DNA of 64,000 nucleotides from Acetobacterium wieringae (GCF_026646375.1 NZ_JAIPPU010000012.1:1-64000); one strand, 5' to 3'. Shown: positions 25,748-35,229, counted from the first letter of the stretch. Made by a program: numbers and translations. Notes: generated by a model from the sequence alone, not told the origin.

Positions 25748-28700
25748 TTAATGATTGATGACCTTATTCAATTCACCCTGAATCTCATTCATTAGATAGT
25801 CCGTATAGGGAATCTCAGTGAAAAGACGTCCTTCGGTATAGGGTTTGAGCACAATCTCAACTGAATCAGCTTTCTGGCCATTGAGGATTTGGCCAACTTC
25901 GACACTTTTAAATGAATAATTGGTTTCCCCAATTGCATTTAATATCTGCCTTGGACAGGCAGGTCCCAGATCTGTTGAAAGAATATCTGCAATGGCTTGA
26001 GCTATTTTTAAATTATTAATTTCCAACGGGTTTTCCACTGCTTTTCTAACTTTTAGCAGCCGTCCTTCGGTATTCACAAAGGTGCCATTGACTTCCGGGA
26101 AGGCCAACGCCGGTAAAACCACGTCAGCTTTTTCGGCAGCCGTTGTCATATGCGTATCCTGTACCATCAGGAATTCATAGACACTTAGATCTGCATTGGG
26201 GTCTTCACCAAAGAGCAGCAAAGCTTTGGTATCGTTCAGAATTTCAGGGGAGTTTGTAACTCCAAGCGCATTTAATCCGACGCTGTTATTCTTGACAGCT
26301 ACTCTAAAAATACCGCTGCGTTTGCTATCAGCTTTATCAAGCAGTCCAAGAACGTCGCCCACCAGTGCCGACGCCTCTGGTGTAATATACTTATCACCCA
26401 TAACAACTACCAGATTTTTGGCATTGACCAGACCCTCACCAATGATCTGAGCTTCATCACAAATATCAAAGTCTGCCAGGGATGCTCTTAATTGATCCAT
26501 ATTCTTGAGGTCTGACTTTATTTTACCGTTTTCCAAGACATATTTGGTAATTTCACCCAGGAATTCCAGATCATCACATTCGGTAATAAACTCATCGGCG
26601 ATATGATCATAACCACTTTCCAGATGGTTGATTACAAAGATATTGGCACCATTTTTGGATGCCTGAGTCAACTTGTATTTAACCACCGGATTGTTAACTG
26701 GCAGCATCCCAAGAACCAGAATGGTATCGGCAGTAACAATGGCATTCATATCGGTGATGCCTGAGTTATTAGTCAAAACTGCTGTTTCACCCTTGCTACT
26801 GTTGCTAAAACTGAAGGTTTCTGCCCGCAACACCCTGGCCAGACGGGTAAAGGTGTAGATTTCCTCGTTAGTATACTTCGGTGAGATTGCCATTTTCACG
26901 GCATCAGAACCGTAACGGGCGGAAATGCTTTGCGATTTCTTGGCAATCATCACAAATGCATCATACCAGGTTGCTTCTTCTAGTTCACCTTGTTTGTTTC
27001 TGATCAGCGGAGTGGTCAGTCGATCCCCCCACTGCACTAGGTTAGCGCCAAAGCGACCACGACCGCACATGACCCCCTGGTTAATATCCTGATAGTTTTT
27101 CTGGGGAATAGCTTTAATAATGGTATCACCTTTTGATTCGATAATGATCTGACAGCCAGCCGAGCAATAACCACATGTGGATTCCGTTTTTTCCGTGTCC
27201 AGAGGTATCTGCTTAATGCCAGTGAGGCCTTCTCTTAAGGCGCCAGTTGGACAAACTGAGATGCACATACCGCAGCTGACACAACCGGTGTCTTTCAGTG
27301 GTTGGCGCAAAGCTGGTTCTACGATCGTTTCAAAGCCCCGATCCACCAGACCAAGAGCCTGAACACCGACAATTTCATCGCAGACCCGAACACAGAGACC
27401 GCAAGTGATACACTTGCTGTTGTCCCGGATCACAAAGGGGTGATCGTCCTGGATTTTTGCTTCCGGATTTTTTCCCTTGAATCGTTCGGGCTTAACATCA
27501 TATTCATTCGCATAAGCGACCAGCTTGCACTCAAAATAATCCTGACAGCCGCATTCAAGACACCGTTTGCTTTCTTCCACAGCCTGAAGCGGACTGTAAC
27601 CATCCACAACTTCAAGGAAATTGTCGTTGCGATCATCAGGTGAAAGATGGGACATGGTCGGACGCTTATTTTTTTTAATACTTTCGAGGTAATCCTGATC
27701 CACACTTTCTCGGATGACGTAATAGGGTTCGCGGTAGGCAATGGTTTCGCCATTTAGGTAACCTTCGATAAAAGGCACCGCTTTTTTTGCATCACCAACG
27801 GCTTTAATAACAATGGAAGCGCCACTGTTGATACAATCACCCCCGGCAAAAACGCCATCCAGATTGGTCCGAAAGGTCTGTTCATCAGCTAAAACGGTGT
27901 TCCATTTGGTCAAACTCAGTCCATTTTCACCGCCGATACCATCCGGGTTGATACCCTGGCCGATCGCAAGAATCAAGGTATCGATATCAAGAAGCTCTTC
28001 CTCTCCCTCGATTGGGACCGGGCTTCGACGTCCGCTGGCATCGGGTTCGCCAAGGGCCATTTTCTGGAGTCGTATTTTCACAATCTGCCCGTCCTCCCCT
28101 TTTATCACTTCAATCGGGTTGGCCAAGTTTTTAAAGATAACGCCTTCTTCTTCGGCTTCGATAATTTCGATTTCTTCTGCCGGCATTTCAGCTTTTGTAC
28201 GTCGATAGATGTTATAGACTTCTTTGGCCCCTAAACGGATGGCGGTTCGACAGGCATCCATGGCAGTGTTGCCGCCGCCGACAATAGCAACTTTTTCGCC
28301 GAGTACAATCGGTTCGTTATTAGCCACCTGCTGAAGCAATTCAATCCCACCAATGACGCCTTTAGCATCGATGCCCTCGCAGCGCAGGCCGGAACTTGTC
28401 CATGCACCTAACGCCACATAAACAGCATCATGTCTCTTGCGGACAGCTTCAAAGGAGATGTCAACCCCAACCCTGATGTTGTTTTTAAAGACGACGCCCA
28501 TTTCTTCAATCAGCCCTGTTTCTTCGTCAACGAGACCTTTTGGTAAACGGTATTCAGGAATACCATAGCGGAGCATCCCGCCCATTTTAGGCATAGCATC
28601 ATAGATAGTCACGTCATGGCCGGACTGGATCAGATAATAAGCGGCAGTGAGCCCGCCGGGGCCACCACCGATAATTCCAATGGATTTTCCTGTAGCTTTA

Positions 28701-29263
28701 GCTATCTCAGGTATAAACATCCCTTGGGTCATATCAAAGTCAGCAGCAAAACGTTTCAGCCAGGCAATGGCGATTGGTTCATCTACCTGGCCACGGCGAC
28801 AGGCAGTTTCACAGGGATGGGGGCAGACCCGACCAATGGCAGCTGGCAAAGGCAGTTGTTCTTTAATCAGCTTTAAGGCTTCGGCGAATTCACCGTTGGC
28901 AATTAAGCCGACGTAGCCCTGGCAATCTGTGGTTCCGGGACAGGCCCGTTTACAGGGAGCAACACAATCTCCAATGTGTTTGGATAAGAGCAGCTCCAGA
29001 TTTGTTTTTCGGGATTCAATGACCCGTGGAGTTCTGGTGTTGACCACCATGTTGTCGCTGATTTCAGTGGCACAGGCTTTTAAGATTTTTGGGACTCCCT
29101 GCACCTCCACCACACAGAGTCCGCAGGATCCGTAGATCTCCAGACGTTCGTCATAGCACAGGGTGGGAATCTCAATTGCATTTTCACGGGCAACTTCTAA
29201 AATAGTTTGGCCAGCAGTACCGGTTACTTCTTTTCCATCGATGTTCAGTTTAAATTTTTTCAT
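25748..29263 (-). CDS. stnC: Stn-type transhydrogenase large subunit (GltD/NfnB-like fused to NuoG-like)
   Basis: A 1171-residue iron-sulfur flavoprotein. In order: [2Fe-2S] domain (C36, C47, C50, C64); a cysteine set at 100-114; a GltD/NfnB-like NAD(P)H and FAD domain with clusters at 147-155, Rossmann GGGPGGLTAAYY near 199 and GGGNTAMDA near 329, and FAGGDC at 472; CLECGC at 568-573; two [4Fe-4S] ferredoxin motifs (618-628, 661-671); and a NuoG/MopB-like domain with its N-terminal cluster (C697, C700, C704, C733). No H-cluster motif is present, and no Cys/Sec molybdenum ligand is seen. The architecture fits StnC, part of the bifurcating NADH/ferredoxin/NADP transhydrogenase. The assignment is inference. 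Confidence 0.75.
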   Translation of the reverse strand: MKKFKLNIDGKEVTGTAGQTILEVARENAIEIPTLCYDERLEIYGSCGLCVVEVQGVPKILKACATEISDNMVVNTRTPRVIESRKTNLELLLSKHIGDCVAPCKRACPGTTDCQGYVGLIANGEFAEALKLIKEQLPLPAAIGRVCPHPCETACRRGQVDEPIAIAWLKRFAADFDMTQGMFIPEIAKATGKSIGIIGGGPGGLTAAYYLIQSGHDVTIYDAMPKMGGMLRYGIPEYRLPKGLVDEETGLIEEMGVVFKNNIRVGVDISFEAVRKRHDAVYVALGAWTSSGLRCEGIDAKGVIGGIELLQQVANNEPIVLGEKVAIVGGGNTAMDACRTAIRLGAKEVYNIYRRTKAEMPAEEIEIIEAEEEGVIFKNLANPIEVIKGEDGQIVKIRLQKMALGEPDASGRRSPVPIEGEEELLDIDTLILAIGQGINPDGIGGENGLSLTKWNTVLADEQTFRTNLDGVFAGGDCINSGASIVIKAVGDAKKAVPFIEGYLNGETIAYREPYYVIRESVDQDYLESIKKNKRPTMSHLSPDDRNDNFLEVVDGYSPLQAVEESKRCLECGCQDYFECKLVAYANEYDVKPERFKGKNPEAKIQDDHPFVIRDNSKCITCGLCVRVCDEIVGVQALGLVDRGFETIVEPALRQPLKDTGCVSCGMCISVCPTGALREGLTGIKQIPLDTEKTESTCGYCSAGCQIIIESKGDTIIKAIPQKNYQDINQGVMCGRGRFGANLVQWGDRLTTPLIRNKQGELEEATWYDAFVMIAKKSQSISARYGSDAVKMAISPKYTNEEIYTFTRLARVLRAETFSFSNSSKGETAVLTNNSGITDMNAIVTADTILVLGMLPVNNPVVKYKLTQASKNGANIFVINHLESGYDHIADEFITECDDLEFLGEITKYVLENGKIKSDLKNMDQLRASLADFDICDEAQIIGEGLVNAKNLVVVMGDKYITPEASALVGDVLGLLDKADSKRSGIFRVAVKNNSVGLNALGVTNSPEILNDTKALLLFGEDPNADLSVYEFLMVQDTHMTTAAEKADVVLPALAFPEVNGTFVNTEGRLLKVRKAVENPLEINNLKIAQAIADILSTDLGPACPRQILNAIGETNYSFKSVEVGQILNGQKADSVEIVLKPYTEGRLFTEIPYTDYLMNEIQGELNKVINH

Positions 29264-29277
29264 TCTCCCACTCCTTT

Positions 29278-31029
29278 CTAGTCGATGATGACGGAATCAA
29301 ATTTACAAACTGTAAAACATTTACCGCATTTGATACAGATATCCTGATTGATCTCGTGAACCTGTTTCTTTTCGCCGGTTATGGCATCTACTGGACAGTT
29401 CTTCTTGCAGGCACCACAGCCCACACATTTTTCGGCATCAATGGTATAGGTCAGTAGTGGCTTACAACTTTTAGCAGTACATTTATGATGATAGATATGA
29501 TCTTCATATTCGTTTCGGAAATACTTGATGGTAGTCAGCACCGGATTTGGAGCAGTCTGACCGAGACCGCAAAGTGAACCATCTTTGATCTTGTAACAGA
29601 GTTCTTCGAGTAATTCGATGTCGCCGTCCTGGCCTTCGCCCTGGGTAATCCGATTAAGGATTTCTAACATCCGGGTGGTACCGACTCGACAATAGGTACA
29701 CTTGCCGCAGGATTCTTTGCAGGTGAAGTCGAGAAAGAAGCGTGCCATATCGACCATACAGGTGGTTTCATCCATCACAACCATCCCACCGGAACCCATG
29801 ATGGCACCGGTCTTGGTAATTTCGGCGTAATCGATCGGAGTATCCAGCAGACCAGCTGGTATACAGCCTCCTGACGGTCCTCCCATTTGGACAGCTTTAA
29901 AGGCTTTTTCCTGTTTGATCCCTCCACCAATATCGAAGATGACATCTTTTAATGTCAGTCCCATGGGAATCTCCACCAAGCCACCTTTTTTCACCTTACC
30001 AGTAAGAGCAAAAACTTTTGTACCTTTGCTCTCTTTAGTACCTAAAGCGGCATATGCTTCGCCACCATTTCTAAAAATCCAGGGGACATTGGCAAATGTT
30101 TCGACGTTGTTGATGTTGGTCGGCTTGTTCCAGTATCCTTTTTGGGCCGGGAAAGGTGGTTTTAATCGGGGCATCCCCCGTTCCCCTTCCAACGAGGCAA
30201 TCAGAGCGGTTTCTTCTCCACAAACAAAGGCACCAGCACCAGCTTTGATTCTCAAATCAAAGTCAAATCCGGTACTAAAAATATCTTTACCCAAATAGCC
30301 CTTTTCCCGGGCCTGGTCTATAGCGTTCTGCAAACGTACAATTGCCAGGGGATATTCTGCTCTGACGTAGATAACCCCTTCATTGGCCCCAATGGCTTTA
30401 GCACCAATGAGCATTCCCTCAATTAATGCATGGGGATCACTTTCCAGGACTGACCGATCCATAAAGGCACCGGGGTCACCTTCATCTGCGTTGCATACCA
30501 TATATTTAGTCTTTCCGGGCGATTTTTTTGCGGCATCCCATTTGAACCAAGTCGGAAAACCCGCGCCCCCCCGTCCTTTTAATCCAGCTACTTTGACGGT
30601 TTCAATGATTTCTTCTGGGGTCATCTCCAGCAAGCATTTCCGGGCGGCTACGTACCCGTCAACGGCCAGGTAGTCTTCAATCCGTTCGGGGTTGATGAGT
30701 CCAGAATTTCTCAAAACAATCCGTTTCTGCTTGCCGATCATCGTGATGTCATCCTGGGAAATCATCAAATCCAACAATTCTTTTTTGCCAACCACATGGT
30801 TTTCAATAATGCTTCGGGCATCTTCGGTCGTGACATTTACAAAGGTCACCTTGTTGCCATTATCATCAACCACGTCAACAATCGGTTCCAGATAACAGGT
30901 TCCGATACATCCGGTCTGTTCAACTGACAGCTCCAGCCCCTTTTCGGCGATGATGGTTTCAAAGGCTGCCTGAACTTTATGGGCACCGGCAGCAATACCA
31001 CAACTTCCTGATCCAATTACAATTCTCAT
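29278..31029 (-). CDS. stnB: Stn/HydB-type NuoF-like flavoprotein subunit
   Basis: A 583-residue subunit of the NuoF/HydB family that oxidises or reduces NAD(H). An N-terminal thioredoxin-like [2Fe-2S] domain (C10 region, TGCIGTCYLEP) is followed by the FMN/NADH domain (GLKGRGGAGFPTWFKW near 150; CNADEGDPGAFMDR near 180), a [4Fe-4S] site ESCGKCTYCRVGT near 463, and a C-terminal pair of ferredoxin motifs (CVGCGACKKNCP, CIKCGKCFTVC). This is the form found in electron-bifurcating hydrogenases and Stn. Its ATG overlaps the stop of the NuoE-like gene by 4 bp, so the two are coupled. Confidence 0.8.
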   Translation of the reverse strand: MRIVIGSGSCGIAAGAHKVQAAFETIIAEKGLELSVEQTGCIGTCYLEPIVDVVDDNGNKVTFVNVTTEDARSIIENHVVGKKELLDLMISQDDITMIGKQKRIVLRNSGLINPERIEDYLAVDGYVAARKCLLEMTPEEIIETVKVAGLKGRGGAGFPTWFKWDAAKKSPGKTKYMVCNADEGDPGAFMDRSVLESDPHALIEGMLIGAKAIGANEGVIYVRAEYPLAIVRLQNAIDQAREKGYLGKDIFSTGFDFDLRIKAGAGAFVCGEETALIASLEGERGMPRLKPPFPAQKGYWNKPTNINNVETFANVPWIFRNGGEAYAALGTKESKGTKVFALTGKVKKGGLVEIPMGLTLKDVIFDIGGGIKQEKAFKAVQMGGPSGGCIPAGLLDTPIDYAEITKTGAIMGSGGMVVMDETTCMVDMARFFLDFTCKESCGKCTYCRVGTTRMLEILNRITQGEGQDGDIELLEELCYKIKDGSLCGLGQTAPNPVLTTIKYFRNEYEDHIYHHKCTAKSCKPLLTYTIDAEKCVGCGACKKNCPVDAITGEKKQVHEINQDICIKCGKCFTVCKFDSVIID

Positions 31030-31583
31030 GCGGTCACCTCCTGTGTTGCTTGTAAAGGATCAGCCTTTTCCTTTAGTTCGGCTAAAATATGGGTCACTTT
31101 TTCTTTGGTGAGCTGTCCATACGTATCATCATTAATCATCATGACCGGAGACAAGCTGCAACAGCCCAAACATGCCACATTATTAAGGGTAAACAGTCCA
31201 TCCGCAGTTGTTTCCCCTTCTTTGATGTCCAAATAATCCATTATTGCTTCTTCCACCATTTTGGATCCGTTCACATGACAAGCCGTACCCTGACACAACA
31301 TGATCAGATATTTTCCCACCGGTTCGAAACGAAACTGGGTATAAAAGGTGGCAACCCCATAAACCTTGGCAATACTGGTGTGCGTTTCCAGGGCAATATG
31401 GCGCATTAGCTCCACCGATAAAAAACCATAAAGTTCCTGAGCTTTTTGCAGGATCGATATCAGACTTCCGGGAATATCAGCATAATGATCCAACACCGGG
31501 TTCAGTTCAGTAAAGGGATTTGTTTTTTCCCCATGACAACCACAACCACAACCATGATCATGCTCGTTTGTTTCATGACTCAT
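31026..31583 (-). CDS. stnA: Stn/HydC-type NuoE-like [2Fe-2S] subunit
   Basis: A 185-residue NuoE/HydC-like thioredoxin-fold subunit that carries one [2Fe-2S] cluster and partners the NuoF-like protein. The ligands are in CQGTACHVNGS and CLGCCSLSP. The N-terminus is unusual: MSHETNEHDHGCGCGCHGEK, rich in His and Cys, ahead of the conserved domain. The ATG at 31583 has AAAGGAG at 9 bp; a TTG six codons upstream lies inside that ribosome binding site. First gene of the operon; a TATAAT at 31643-31648 (minus) is the likely -10. Confidence 0.8.
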   Translation of the reverse strand: MSHETNEHDHGCGCGCHGEKTNPFTELNPVLDHYADIPGSLISILQKAQELYGFLSVELMRHIALETHTSIAKVYGVATFYTQFRFEPVGKYLIMLCQGTACHVNGSKMVEEAIMDYLDIKEGETTADGLFTLNNVACLGCCSLSPVMMINDDTYGQLTKEKVTHILAELKEKADPLQATQEVTA

Positions 31584-31729
31584 ATAATAAACTCCTTTCA
31601 AATTCGGCTAATGAATTATTTCAGTATTTAATAGTCTTCACCATTATACACTTTTTGACACGTAAAAAATTGTATATTTTTTCATAATTTAAGTAAAAAA
31701 TCAAATAAACAAACGAACTAAAACGGTTA

Positions 31730-31759
31730 CGAACCGCTGAAATTAATTCCAGCGGCTCG
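31730..31759 (-). terminator. Hairpin after ilvN
   Basis: A 10-bp stem (31730-31739 with 31750-31759, one G-U) 35 bp after the ilvN stop, with only a weak T-tract on the minus strand. It lies between ilvN and the redox operon. Confidence 0.5.
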
Positions 31760-31794
31760 ATAGTATGCTTTATTCATAATTATTTTGATTTTTA

Positions 31795-32292
31795 TTAATG
31801 AGACAGTATTTTTCCACCTCGTTGTAAGCCGGTATCACCAGATCGGACAAATTCTAGAATTCCATAGGGCTCAACCATTTCAAAGAAACCTTCAATTTTA
31901 TAGCGGGTACCAGTAATTTCAATAACAAGACTTTCTCTAGCTACATCAACGATATTAGCCCGAAACATATTAGCAATTTCCACAATCTGTGACCGGGTTG
32001 TATCATCAGCCTTCACCTTAATAAAAACCAACTCTCTGATAATGGCTTCATCCGGTTTCAACTCAATAACGGTAATTACATCAATAAGTTTGTTTAATTG
32101 CTTTTTGATTTGGGTTAAGATTTGATCATCTCCAGTCACCGTAATGGTAATCCGGGAAAGTTCAGCATTTTCGGTGGTTCCGACTGTCAAACTGTCGATA
32201 TTATAACCTCGTCTCGCAAACAGACCCGAAATGCGACTTAAGACCCCAAAATTATTTTCTACCAATAATGATAAACAGGTTTTTTTCTCCAT
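31795..32292 (-). CDS. ilvN: Acetolactate synthase small (regulatory) subunit
   Basis: Regulatory subunit that stimulates the catalytic subunit and mediates valine feedback inhibition. The 165-residue protein has an N-terminal ACT domain (LLVENNFGVLSRISGLFARRGYNI) and the C-terminal regulatory domain. The ATG at 32292 has GGGAG at 7 bp; a GTG two codons upstream is too close to it. It begins 11 bp after the ilvB stop. Confidence 0.94.
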   Translation of the reverse strand: MEKKTCLSLLVENNFGVLSRISGLFARRGYNIDSLTVGTTENAELSRITITVTGDDQILTQIKKQLNKLIDVITVIELKPDEAIIRELVFIKVKADDTTRSQIVEIANMFRANIVDVARESLVIEITGTRYKIEGFFEMVEPYGILEFVRSGDTGLQRGGKILSH

Positions 32293-32303
32293 TGTCACTC
32301 TCC

Positions 32304-33950
32304 CTATATCCTTATGAAATCAGGATGAACCTGACATTGAATCAAGGTCGGACCCTGGTGCTTAATTGCTTCCGGGAGTACCTTGTTAAAATCAGCATTT
32401 TTATCAACCTTGAAACTTTTGATGCCATAAGCTTCGGCCAGTTTCATAAAATCAATATCGAAATTAATATCCGTTCCACTATAATGCCCTTTTCCGTAAT
32501 TATCAAACTGCAACTGCCGCACCATTCCCAACTTGGTATTTGTAATCAGAATAATATTAACATTCAGCTGATGTTCGGCTATTACTCCCAGTTCACCCAT
32601 GCTCATCTGGAAACTGCCATCACCGCAAACGATGAAAATTTCTTTTGGTTTATCCAAGGTTGCAAAAACTGCACCACACGCTGCCGGAATACTATAGCCC
32701 ATTGTTCCCAATCCACCAGATGTATAGTATCTGCGATTTTTAATAATCCGATAATATAAAGCAGACCAGATTTGATTAAGTCCGACATCACCCACTACCG
32801 TAGCATTATCTGAAGTCATTTTAGACATATCTTTAAACAGAATCTTCGGGTTGATCAGATCACTACATGGCGGATCAGCATCGTAAACCAGCGGGTTTTC
32901 GCTGCGAATCGTTTCAATTTCAGCTAACCAAACAGCATGGTCACCAACAGTATCTTTTTGTACCAGTTCGGACAATACAGTTTTGGCATCCCCAACAATC
33001 GGGATATTTGTTTCCATGTTTTTTCCAATTTCTGCCGGATCAATATCAATATGAACAAAATCAGTATCTTTTTCAAATTTTGTCAACTGAGATGTCGCTC
33101 GATTCGACATTCGCGCTCCAATATTGATGATTAAATCGGCGCCATTCATTACCACATTGGAATACTTATAGCCGTGGCTACCAACGATCCCGCAATATAA
33201 TGGATGATCTTCCGGAAACGCACCAATCCCCATTAGCGAAGTAATTACGGGCGTATTATTCTTTTCTGCAAAAGCAAGTAATTCCGCTTGCGCATTTCCC
33301 AGAACAATGCCCCCACCAGCATAGATAACCGGCTTTTTCGCTTCTTTTATCTTTTTGATTGCACGCTTAATTTGTCCACTATGTCCATTGAGATTCGGCT
33401 TATACCCCATAATGTCAATTTTATCATAGGTAAGTCCTGTTTTAACATTCTCCAGTTGGACATCCCGGGGGATATCAATTAAAACCGGACCTGGTCGGCC
33501 TGTTGAAGCAATATGAAAAGCCTCTCTAATGATTCTAGGGATATCCGCGGCATTTTGAACCAAATAACTATGTTTTGTAAAGGGAGCGGTTGCACCGGTG
33601 ATATCAGCCTCCTGGAAGGCATCTGTTCCGATAAGGGCCCGATCCACTTGACCGGTAATGGCAACAATGGGAATTGAATCGAGGTAAGCGGTTGCAATAC
33701 CGGTTACCAAATTAGTTGCCCCTGGTCCTGATGTTGCCAAACATACACCGACTCGCCCAGATTCTCTGGCATATCCACTCGCATAATGCGGTGCTGTCTG
33801 TTCGTTTCGCACTAAAATATGTTTGATTGGAGATGTTCTAAATGCTTCATAGAGAGGCAGTAGGGCACCTCCGGGATAACCAAACACATACTCAACATTT
33901 TCTCGTTCAAGACATTTTAAAATTAATTTTGATGCTAACAGTGGAATCAC
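32304..33950 (-). CDS. ilvB: Acetolactate synthase large (catalytic) subunit
   Basis: Thiamine-diphosphate enzyme that condenses two pyruvates, or pyruvate and 2-oxobutyrate, in branched-chain amino acid synthesis. The 548-residue protein has the N-terminal FGYPGGALLPLYEA with the catalytic glutamate motif RNEQTAPHYASGYAR, the FAD-site region, and the ThDP motif GDGSFQMSMGELGVIAEHQLNVNIILITN. The start is doubtful: GTG at 33950 overlaps GGGAG, no ATG is available, and a CTG at 33941 has ideal spacing. The promoter is 33974-34002, so the leader is only about 17-20 nt and holds no T-box. Confidence 0.93.
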   Translation of the reverse strand: MIPLLASKLILKCLERENVEYVFGYPGGALLPLYEAFRTSPIKHILVRNEQTAPHYASGYARESGRVGVCLATSGPGATNLVTGIATAYLDSIPIVAITGQVDRALIGTDAFQEADITGATAPFTKHSYLVQNAADIPRIIREAFHIASTGRPGPVLIDIPRDVQLENVKTGLTYDKIDIMGYKPNLNGHSGQIKRAIKKIKEAKKPVIYAGGGIVLGNAQAELLAFAEKNNTPVITSLMGIGAFPEDHPLYCGIVGSHGYKYSNVVMNGADLIINIGARMSNRATSQLTKFEKDTDFVHIDIDPAEIGKNMETNIPIVGDAKTVLSELVQKDTVGDHAVWLAEIETIRSENPLVYDADPPCSDLINPKILFKDMSKMTSDNATVVGDVGLNQIWSALYYRIIKNRRYYTSGGLGTMGYSIPAACGAVFATLDKPKEIFIVCGDGSFQMSMGELGVIAEHQLNVNIILITNTKLGMVRQLQFDNYGKGHYSGTDINFDIDFMKLAEAYGIKSFKVDKNADFNKVLPEAIKHQGPTLIQCQVHPDFIRI

Positions 33951-33973
33951 TCCCTTTTTAAGTATTTCCGATT

Positions 33974-34002
33974 ATCTTATTAAAATTTAGGCATTTTGTC
34001 AA
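33974..34002 (-). promoter_or_regulatory. Promoter of ilvBN
   Basis: On the minus strand, TTGACA (6/6), 17 bp, TAAGAT (4/6), with the predicted start near 33967, about 17 nt before the GTG. Confidence 0.6.
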
Positions 34003-34053
34003 TGTCTTTTTTCTCACATGGAGAAAATATTTTTGCATGAAAGTACCAATGTG

Positions 34054-35229
34054 TTAATTATTTTTATAAATGGTCATTTTTCCCAATAGCGGGGTTTTAA
34101 CAGAAATAGCGCCTACCGGACACATTTCCTGACAGCAATAACAACGAATGCAACGATTATAAAAATATAATGGATATTTTCTGCGTTTCCGTGCCACAAT
34201 CCGGATGGCCTTTTTGTCAACCGGACAACTCGCTTCGCAAATCCCACAACCGATACATTTTTCTTTATTAACGACTGGCTTTTGAATAATGAAATCCTGA
34301 ATCGGCTTTAATATAGAAAGAGTCGAAGGCTCTCCTTCACTCACTGGAATCCGAACCACATCGAATTCAGGATTATAAAACTGTTCAAATGGTTCTCCCA
34401 AAATTTCAATGTTTTCTTCACTCCAATACCCCAGTTCCATTTCTTCTCCATAAGTAATGGTAGGTATATAGGACGGATCAAGATTAATCATTCTGGCAAA
34501 AGTCGCATCCAGTGCCACCGGGTCATCTGAGACCAGCAACACCTTCATTGGCACTGGATTACCTGACGCCGGTCCATTTCCCTCCATTGCAACAATTCCA
34601 TCCATAACAAAAAGTCGCAATTTCGGAATCAGATACCGGTTTAAATCGACCAGCATTTTTGAAAAACTTCGGACATTCGGATAGTGTGCATGCGACATTC
34701 CTTTGTTTAAACCATATACGCAACCGAATTGATTTTTGATGGCTCCAGTAATCCGGGTTAATCCATGCGTTTTCATTTTTGGAAGGCTAATGATTGCGTC
34801 ACTTTCAAGGACACCCTGCGCGATGTCAAATTTCTTCGTTCCGATTCCGAGTAAGAAATCCATTTGCTGTCCATGACTAAATTCTTTTAATGGTATTTCA
34901 TAATTCTCTGCAACTGCAGCGAGACCGCTCTCTTTGGCTGCCCCGGAGGGAGCTCCAAAGCCAGGCGAATCCCCAAAGGAAATATGGTTGCAATTTGCTT
35001 CTTTGAGTAGTCGGATCATTGCTTCAAATACCGCCGGATGTGTGGTTACACCAGCATCTGGATTTTTTCCTCTTAGTAAGTTGGGTTTGAGCAATATCCG
35101 TTCTTGTTCGTTTACAAATTGTACGATTCCGCCGAGAAGTTCAATAGCAGCCTTCAGTTTTTCATAAACCAGTTCGTTATCATAGGATTCGCAACCCATA
35201 ATAACGACCCGGGATTTATTATTTTCCAT
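34054..35229 (-). CDS. DUF362 protein with two [4Fe-4S] ferredoxin motifs
   Basis: A 391-residue soluble protein: DUF362 domain (about 1-300, with ILLKPNLLRG, GDSPGFGAPSG and LPKMKTHGLTRITGAIKNQFG) followed by a two-cluster ferredoxin domain (CIGCGICEASCP; CIRCYCCQEMCP). The family is widespread in anaerobes and its function is not established; an electron-transfer role is inferred from the clusters. The ATG at 35229 lies inside the 3' end of cvfB, overlapping it by about 11 bp, with AGAGG upstream. Confidence 0.85.
   Translation of the reverse strand: MENNKSRVVIMGCESYDNELVYEKLKAAIELLGGIVQFVNEQERILLKPNLLRGKNPDAGVTTHPAVFEAMIRLLKEANCNHISFGDSPGFGAPSGAAKESGLAAVAENYEIPLKEFSHGQQMDFLLGIGTKKFDIAQGVLESDAIISLPKMKTHGLTRITGAIKNQFGCVYGLNKGMSHAHYPNVRSFSKMLVDLNRYLIPKLRLFVMDGIVAMEGNGPASGNPVPMKVLLVSDDPVALDATFARMINLDPSYIPTITYGEEMELGYWSEENIEILGEPFEQFYNPEFDVVRIPVSEGEPSTLSILKPIQDFIIQKPVVNKEKCIGCGICEASCPVDKKAIRIVARKRRKYPLYFYNRCIRCYCCQEMCPVGAISVKTPLLGKMTIYKNN

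Noticed and set aside
25748-29263. A formate dehydrogenase catalytic subunit
   Set aside because: The MopB-like domain shows no Cys or Sec ligand and no in-frame TGA consistent with selenocysteine.
30383-30673. Long antisense reading frames across the redox operon and other genes
   Set aside because: They lie opposite clearly conserved proteins, lack ribosome binding sites and have no recognisable domains.
25748-31583. An electron-bifurcating [FeFe] hydrogenase (HydABC)
   Set aside because: The NuoE/NuoF-like subunits fit, but the large subunit lacks the H-cluster cysteine motifs and instead has GltD/NfnB-like and NuoG-like domains.
33951-34053. T-box or leader-peptide attenuator ahead of ilvB
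   Set aside because: The promoter lies within about 50 bp of the start, leaving no room for a structured leader.
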